Shown piece after piece: positions 58,722 to 64,000 of a stretch of DNA of 64,000 nt; the stretch's first letter is position 1, and every line of letters begins with the position of its first letter. Under the pieces are notes generated by a model. That model searched no databases. It was given only the letters and a program-made list of their open reading frames with translations, and was not told where the DNA came from. The position numbers were made by a program, and so were the translations under genes. This stretch comes from Glutinoglossum americanum (Eukaryota; Ascomycota; Geoglossomycetes; Geoglossales; Geoglossaceae): the NCBI GenBank assembly GCA_020080175.1, contig JAGHQL010000117.1, forward strand, positions 1 to 64,000, written 5' to 3'.

Positions 58722-61700
58722 AGGGAAAGCTCTCTGGACGGCGGCGGCTAAGGAAAATGTTGTTGGTGGTGGTAGATATCCACGAAAGAATGTTGACTTG
58801 TGATAGCCGTTCAATATATATATAATCAACAGATGAACACAAATTGTCTCGAACGGGCTGCCCCACTGAGACTTGAGAGACCACTGTTTTATAGAAATTC
58901 CAGTGAGTGGCAGAGGCGATCTCGGGAATATGTGCCGGCAAGGAATCTGGCGACTACCGGCAGTATGCCTAGGGATGGACTCGGAGTATGGGTATAGGAG
59001 GCGAGGGTGTCCACGCCTACCAAAGGCAAAAGAGCTCTGCAATGTCGTTCAGGGATTGGAGCAGAAGCGTATCGTAAGTGATGCAGTTCGAATCCGAAAA
59101 CAAAGAGATCGTGAAGGTTCAATCCCACAGGAAAAAAATACGAAACGAGAGAACGTTACAATATCCTAACGACCGACCATGCTCATGAGGCGTAAAGAGA
59201 GACCGTCTCGAGAGAACTCAAAAATAATGGAGGAGCGGACAAAGGACGCTGAATTTATGTACATTGTGAAGACATCCATTTCGATTTCCTAGATAACATA
59301 CGAGGCTGTGTTGGTTTATTGAAAAGCCTTGCTGAAACAGCGTCTACGTCCCGTCTGACATCCTTATAGGGACAGACCGCCTGGGGGTAGACCTATTGCA
59401 GCTATCAAGTCATCTTAATGACCTTGGACATGGAAGCATTAGCAGTACTTACTTAGAGCGGCCGCCAACTTTGAGGGGCTGAATATTCGAATTGTAGGGT
59501 CCATATTCGTGGGGGGTTCTTAAAACCGCTATTTGAAGGGCAGGCATCTCGAGCTGGATACTCAGGAGGAGCCTCTAATAACTACCATCTGGCTGATATG
59601 TCGATGGATCCGTATAGCTACCATTTAATGGGCATGCCTCCCGAGTACTACTTTAGGATATTAAGAATAAAGCAAAAGCGGCGTAAATGCGAAGCCTCTT
59701 TGGCCATCAGCATTCTCGAGTCAGGGGCAGACATGCCGAAATCCTGCAAGTACATAGTATGGGAAGACGCACTTATTAGGAATGAAGTGGGGGCAGATCG
59801 TTTCAGCGATACAGGCGGTGAAGGGCAGAATTATTCCCCACCCATCGTCCAGTTGTCGTAGCGCCCTGCAGAAAGGGGTAAGTCAGACACTGGGATTTGG
59901 CCCGGTCGTCGGGAAATGATATTTTCTCGATCGGCCAATTGCACGCTATGCGCACAGGACTCGCCGGTAAACCTGAGATCTGATGATGATGCTTTAGTGC
60001 GAGGTCCCGCTGGAATTTTAATTAGAGTAGCACATTCTTGCGGGGGTCGGTACTTCGTGCTTACAACCGACGAAATTAAGCTTACCCCGTCTGAATAAGC
60101 AGAGTCATCGCGTAGCAAATAAGAATATTACTGCGGGAATCAGTAAGCCTATGAGTAAATATGAGAAGTAAGTCCTAGTGTTTCTCATAGGTAGGTATGC
60201 AACATCGAGTAGTGTCTTGGATGCAGTAGGCATTGTACCCAAGACATTGTTTGACGTTGCATTCTTGCCGGAGCGCGGCATGTGTCTGATTAGTTATTAC
60301 TTTCGAGTCGAGTCCGATGTGGACATCCCTATCATCGGCTGAGTCCAATGACGCAGAGAAAGAGTAGACGAAAGATGCTACGAAGTAGACCTTGGAGGGG
60401 GTGACCCTCCTATAAGTTCGATTTGTCAATCTTTGCCGCTCTTTCCTGCCCCGTACTCAAGTAGGTGCATGTCTGACTCGCGTTCGTTCTACCATGCAGG
60501 CATCCCGCGACGCATAACTACCGCGCCGCTTGGATCATCTGGAGAAATGGGATCTCGAAGGTAAAAAGCTCAACGACACTGTCGGACGGCTCCCACGGGA
60601 GCCTAATCTTGGGGAACCGTAAATTGACGTGATGCGAGAATCTATTCGTCTCCAACCAGAGTACGTGGTACATATATGGGCGGACCTGTTGGTCGTACGA
60701 AGGCCGAGACCGAATCCGAAAAGCGATCAATCACTGCTTTTAGCCACTGTACGAAGCACTCTCTACCGTGTACTAGTGAGGTTCTATGCGGCAGCCTTTC
60801 CTCACGTTGCACCGAGAGGGATGCGACGCGACGGCACGTGGGGATTCCGAGTGACATGTGAGGACGGAGTGAAGTTGCTGTACCTACGGCGGGGCCAGGC
60901 GTAGAACATGATTGCCATAGCAGCTAGCAGCATGGAGTATCGGTACCCCGGGGAAAAAATGTGTTGGGGTGGCGCGGGTGGATCGTTCGGCTCGGCTTGC
61001 GGCTAACATGCACATGACCTGCTGACTAAGTGGAGATGGCCTTTTCCTTGACATGTCGCAAGAATATTCGAGCTACGAGGCTGGCCGGCCATTGTTCGCT
61101 TAAAGCAGCCTCCCATGTCTAAGCCAGCCGTCGTGTTAAAAACCGCCTCTCAACTACGTTTCCACCTTTATCCTGAACCCCGTTCCGTCCACCTGATCAC
61201 AATCATCAGCCTTCATCATCTTCAGCCCATCGAAACTTCGAGTGTGCAACTCTTTACCAGCATCGTCTCTGTCTCACTTCATCTTCCTCTATCTCCTTCC
61301 ATCTCCCTTGTCTCGTTTTCCAACTCGTCTAAAGCTTCTCACGGGACGACGGATCATCTGACCGTTTCGTCGCTACCCACACCACACAACTCTTCCGTTC
61401 ACAAGTCTCTGGGCTGTGTTGTTGGTGTGCGTCTTATCCAATTAAAGCTTGTCTGCATTATTTCTTGTGCGTTTCCTCCTCTTTGGAGTAGCGCAATCTC
61501 TGGTTAGAAAGGTTGGTTGCGCGCAACGACTGGTATTTAGGTATCGGTCACACCTCAGCCTCCGAACGAGGTGATCCTCGGGTGTGTTCATTGACGCGTT
61601 TGGTGATTGTAGCAGGTGAGCTTGAGAATCTATTTTTCTTCATATGCATCAACAACCATCCTTCACCACGCTCTAGAAATTCGCGTCATGTTTGCGGTGG

Positions 61701-62475
61701 AATGTGTTTGTTCGTCCGCGACTTCCTCTTTTGCAATCCACATTTGCTTGTGCGCCCGATCCGGATGATGCATCGGTGACAACTCACGGCCCGTGGGATT
61801 GTTCGCGCCAACTCAGATCATTGTTGTCCTGTCTGTACTTTGATATTTGCGAATCCTATTCTTAAGATTTAGCATTGTCAGCACTTGTTCCTGAATGGCG
61901 TTTTCCTTCGTCTGGTCTGCTGTGCTGGTGTGTGTCTGAAGATACGGGCATGATACCGTGGACGGACGACCAGGCCGGAGAGGCTTTGAGGAACCGGCGC
62001 AGCAGATAACCTCGAGCTCACGCTTGTCTGCATTCTCGTGACACTTCTGCGTGGTGGCTGGACACGTGCTGACTTTAATTTGGAACGACCTGAGCAGGCA
62101 GCTATACTCACTTTGAAGAAGATTTGACACGAACCACTGCAGAATCGCGTATTTCTGCCAGCGGACCGATAAAGCAAGCACAACAGCAACGGATCCGCGC
62201 TCCTATAATTTGCGTCATACGGTTCGGTTCATCAGATCTCTTCTAGTCAGGAGATCCTATTTTCACGAACACCTCACACCAGATAGGTTCGTCCCGTCCT
62301 ACCCCTCAAATAGCCTCCCTGCGCCTATTTTCATCTGACTTTGGCTACGATGCTAACCCCACGCTCTTATACAGTGGTGAGTTGGACGCCGTCTTGCTCT
62401 ATTTGCTGCGTGAGATACTAGCTTTTCGTGTCTGCGAATCACGTCTCGCTACGAAGCTCGACTATTCCTGCAGGC
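58722..62475. promoter_or_regulatory. Long divergent intergenic region, glucanase / cbf1
   Basis: 3.75 kb without a recognised gene. Open frames at 59598-59861 and 60629-60904 (plus) have ATG starts but no family features. From about 61100 the plus strand is T/C-rich and contains several short upstream frames, consistent with a long cbf1 leader; an acceptor-like TTCCTGCAG directly precedes the cbf1 ATG. CACGTG cores lie at 60835-60840 and 62063-62068. Confidence 0.5.
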
Positions 62476-63633
62476 ATGTCTGACCAGCAAGGTGATCCTC
62501 AGCATCCAGACCAAGCCTATCAAGGAGGGCAGGAGGGGGGTTCGCAGGAAGGCAATCAGGAGATCCCACACCATCCTGGTGTTGGCGAATCTGGAACCTC
62601 GATCGGCGCCACTTCCGCAGTCAAACGGAAACGCGATCCTCTGGATCACGACGGCTTCGGCGCTAGAGGAGGACCAGGTGACAATACTAGGCGGTCGAGC
62701 TTCAAAAGAGTTTCCGCCAGTAACACGTCGCTCTCTACAAACAACTCTGGAATGATTAATGACCCATCAGGCGGTTCCTACCTAACAGCAAACAACTCAG
62801 CTGGAACTGGTGAAGAAGATATGCATAACACATCAGCTGGCTCTATAGATTTTAATGCTCTCACTCAACATCAGAGCAACGACCCATCTAGTCACCAAGG
62901 ATCTCTCAACGGTGGACCTGACCATTCACTCGCTACATCCACTGCTGCCGCGGCTCTCGCTGGTATATATCCTACGATGACCGTTCCTCAACCCACTGAT
63001 CTCTCATTTGCAAGCGGGACATCTGGCGGGGAAGGAGATAGGAACCTAGATCCGTCTTTTGGCATGGGAGAGCACGACGGAACTCAAAACCAGCAGTTGG
63101 AGCATTTTGGAGTCGACGTTGGTGCACCTTCCGGACGGGGTGGATCGTCTAGGGAGGGCTCAAGCACACAAAAACCCGCAGTGGGTTCAGATGAATGGCA
63201 CCGGGTCCGAAGAGATAACCATAAGGAAGGTAAGCAAAAGTTGCAGCTGTTTATTTATGACTCCAAGTAGCTCATAATATCTCAAGTTGAACGCCGTCGA
63301 CGAGAAACCATCAATGAAGGGATCAATGAGTTGTCAAAAATTGTTCCTGGTTGTGAAAAGAACAAGGGGTCTATCCTGCAGAGAGCTGTATCGTTCATCA
63401 CTCAGCTGAAAGAGAACGAGGCGCAGAACATAGAGAAGTGGACACTCGAAAAGCTCTTGACGGAACAAGCCATATCTGAGCTCAGCGCCAGCGTTGACAA
63501 GCTGAAGAACGAGTGTGAACGCGCATGGAGAGAGGCTGAGACATGGAAGAAAACATGCCAGAGCGCTGGACTTACGCCCCGGAGATCAGAAGAAGCGAAT
63601 GCGGGCAATGGAACTTCCAGAGGCGAGAGCTAG
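62476..63633 (+). CDS. cbf1: bHLH centromere/promoter-binding factor CBF1, 366 aa
   Basis: Exons 62476-63229 and 63287-63633 (367 codons), with a 57-nt intron (GTAAGC donor, TCAAG acceptor) that interrupts the basic region after HKE. The joined region reads WHRVRRDNHKEVERRRRETI, then NEGINELSKIVPG, EKNKGSILQRAVSFITQLKE: His, Glu and Arg at the E-box-contacting positions, then helix-loop-helix. A coiled coil follows (EKLLTEQAISELSASVDKLK). The N-terminal half is Gly/Ser/Asn/Gln-rich and disordered, with KRKRDP as a possible nuclear signal. CBF1 binds RTCACGTG and in yeast acts at centromeres and in sulfur, respiration and chromatin control. The start at 62476 is the first ATG of the frame. Confidence 0.93.
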
Positions 63634-64000
63634 TTATTAACTCAGTGCCAAACCTTTCTCTTCCTTGGCATCGGCGGATTATGGTCGCTTATTAGAACAA
63701 CCGATTCTCACATACAGGAATCTGCATATTCGGGACACGACGAACGAATGATGATCGAAACAGGCTCATGCGATTACGAGGCGCATCGCTGCAGTTTCAC
63801 TCTTTTCTATTACAACTTTGTTTCTTCTATCCCTTGATCTATTTCCCTCTCTCTAGTCCACTTCCGATAATCGTCTGGAGTGTCGTGGTTCGCTCACTGG
63901 ATGGTTTTCCTCTGACCACAAACAAATGTGTCCCTTCCATTGTTTGTGCCTTGCCTTTCTCAGTGACAATCAGTGGCAAACCCATCGCGTGTCTTAGGTT
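63634..64000. other. cbf1 3' flank
   Basis: No gene recognised to the window edge. C/T-rich stretches from 63800 may begin the leader of a following gene. Confidence 0.5.

Noticed and set aside
58722-59042. N-terminal extension of the GH5 glucanase
   Set aside because: It lacks a signal peptide at its start and places the clear signal sequence internally; the Met at 58721 is preferred.
59080-59105. GTTCGAATCC phrase like a tRNA B box
   Set aside because: Flanking bases do not form a T-arm stem, and no A box or acceptor stem could be placed.
59598-60904. 87- and 91-codon plus-strand frames in the glucanase/cbf1 gap
   Set aside because: ATG-started but without recognisable motifs, splice structure or compositional support.

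Overview
This window is nuclear DNA of a filamentous ascomycete (Pezizomycotina). The evidence is dense spliceosomal introns of about 50-70 nt with GTAAGT-type donors and CTAAC/CTGAC branch sites, fungal-only families (FunK1 kinases, PNP-NACHT NLRs, DUF3435, lysine-pathway homoisocitrate dehydrogenase) and orthologues of core yeast genes. The FunK1 relics fit Eurotiomycetes/Onygenales, but the sequence alone does not fix the class.

It divides sharply near 31.3-31.9 kb. The left half (about 0-31.3 kb) is an accessory, decaying compartment. It holds a spliced F-box gene, a small PD-(D/E)XK-like gene, a fossil Ty1/copia gag fragment, a DUF3435 recombinase relic and about 3 kb of degenerate repeated DNA. 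Next come two large NLR genes: PNP-NACHT-WD40 at 11.1-15.5 kb, with an in-frame stop inside its WD40 array, and PNP-NACHT-ankyrin at 18.7-23.4 kb, which is open throughout. Between them lies the LYS12 gene for homoisocitrate dehydrogenase, complete except for one frame shift. A dispersed direct repeat flanks the NLR1-LYS12 segment. Beyond NLR2 are relics of a patatin domain, an alpha/beta-hydrolase domain, FunK1 kinases, a kinase-TPR gene, a possible HET protein and a MULE transposase. One spliced HNH-nuclease gene appears intact. Many of these are the modules from which fungal allorecognition receptors are built.

The right half (31.9-64 kb) is ordinary gene-rich core genome: bur1 (P-TEFb-like CDK), a complex I B2-like subunit, sis1 (Hsp40), a forkhead factor of the Hcm1/Sep1 type, bud31 (spliceosome), NDUFA6 (complex I LYR subunit), rpc19 (Pol I/III), an unnamed 471-aa disordered protein, ureF, sac3 (TREX-2 mRNA export), a secreted GH5 exo-1,3-beta-glucanase and cbf1 (bHLH). 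Several pairs are divergent with short shared promoters (bur1/B2-like, bud31/NDUFA6). RTCACGTG, the known CBF1 consensus, occurs upstream of the forkhead gene, ureF and sac3.

Exon coordinates were worked out by hand from splice signals and reading-frame continuity; exon lengths sum to whole codons in every spliced model given. Family names come from motif recognition without database searches.
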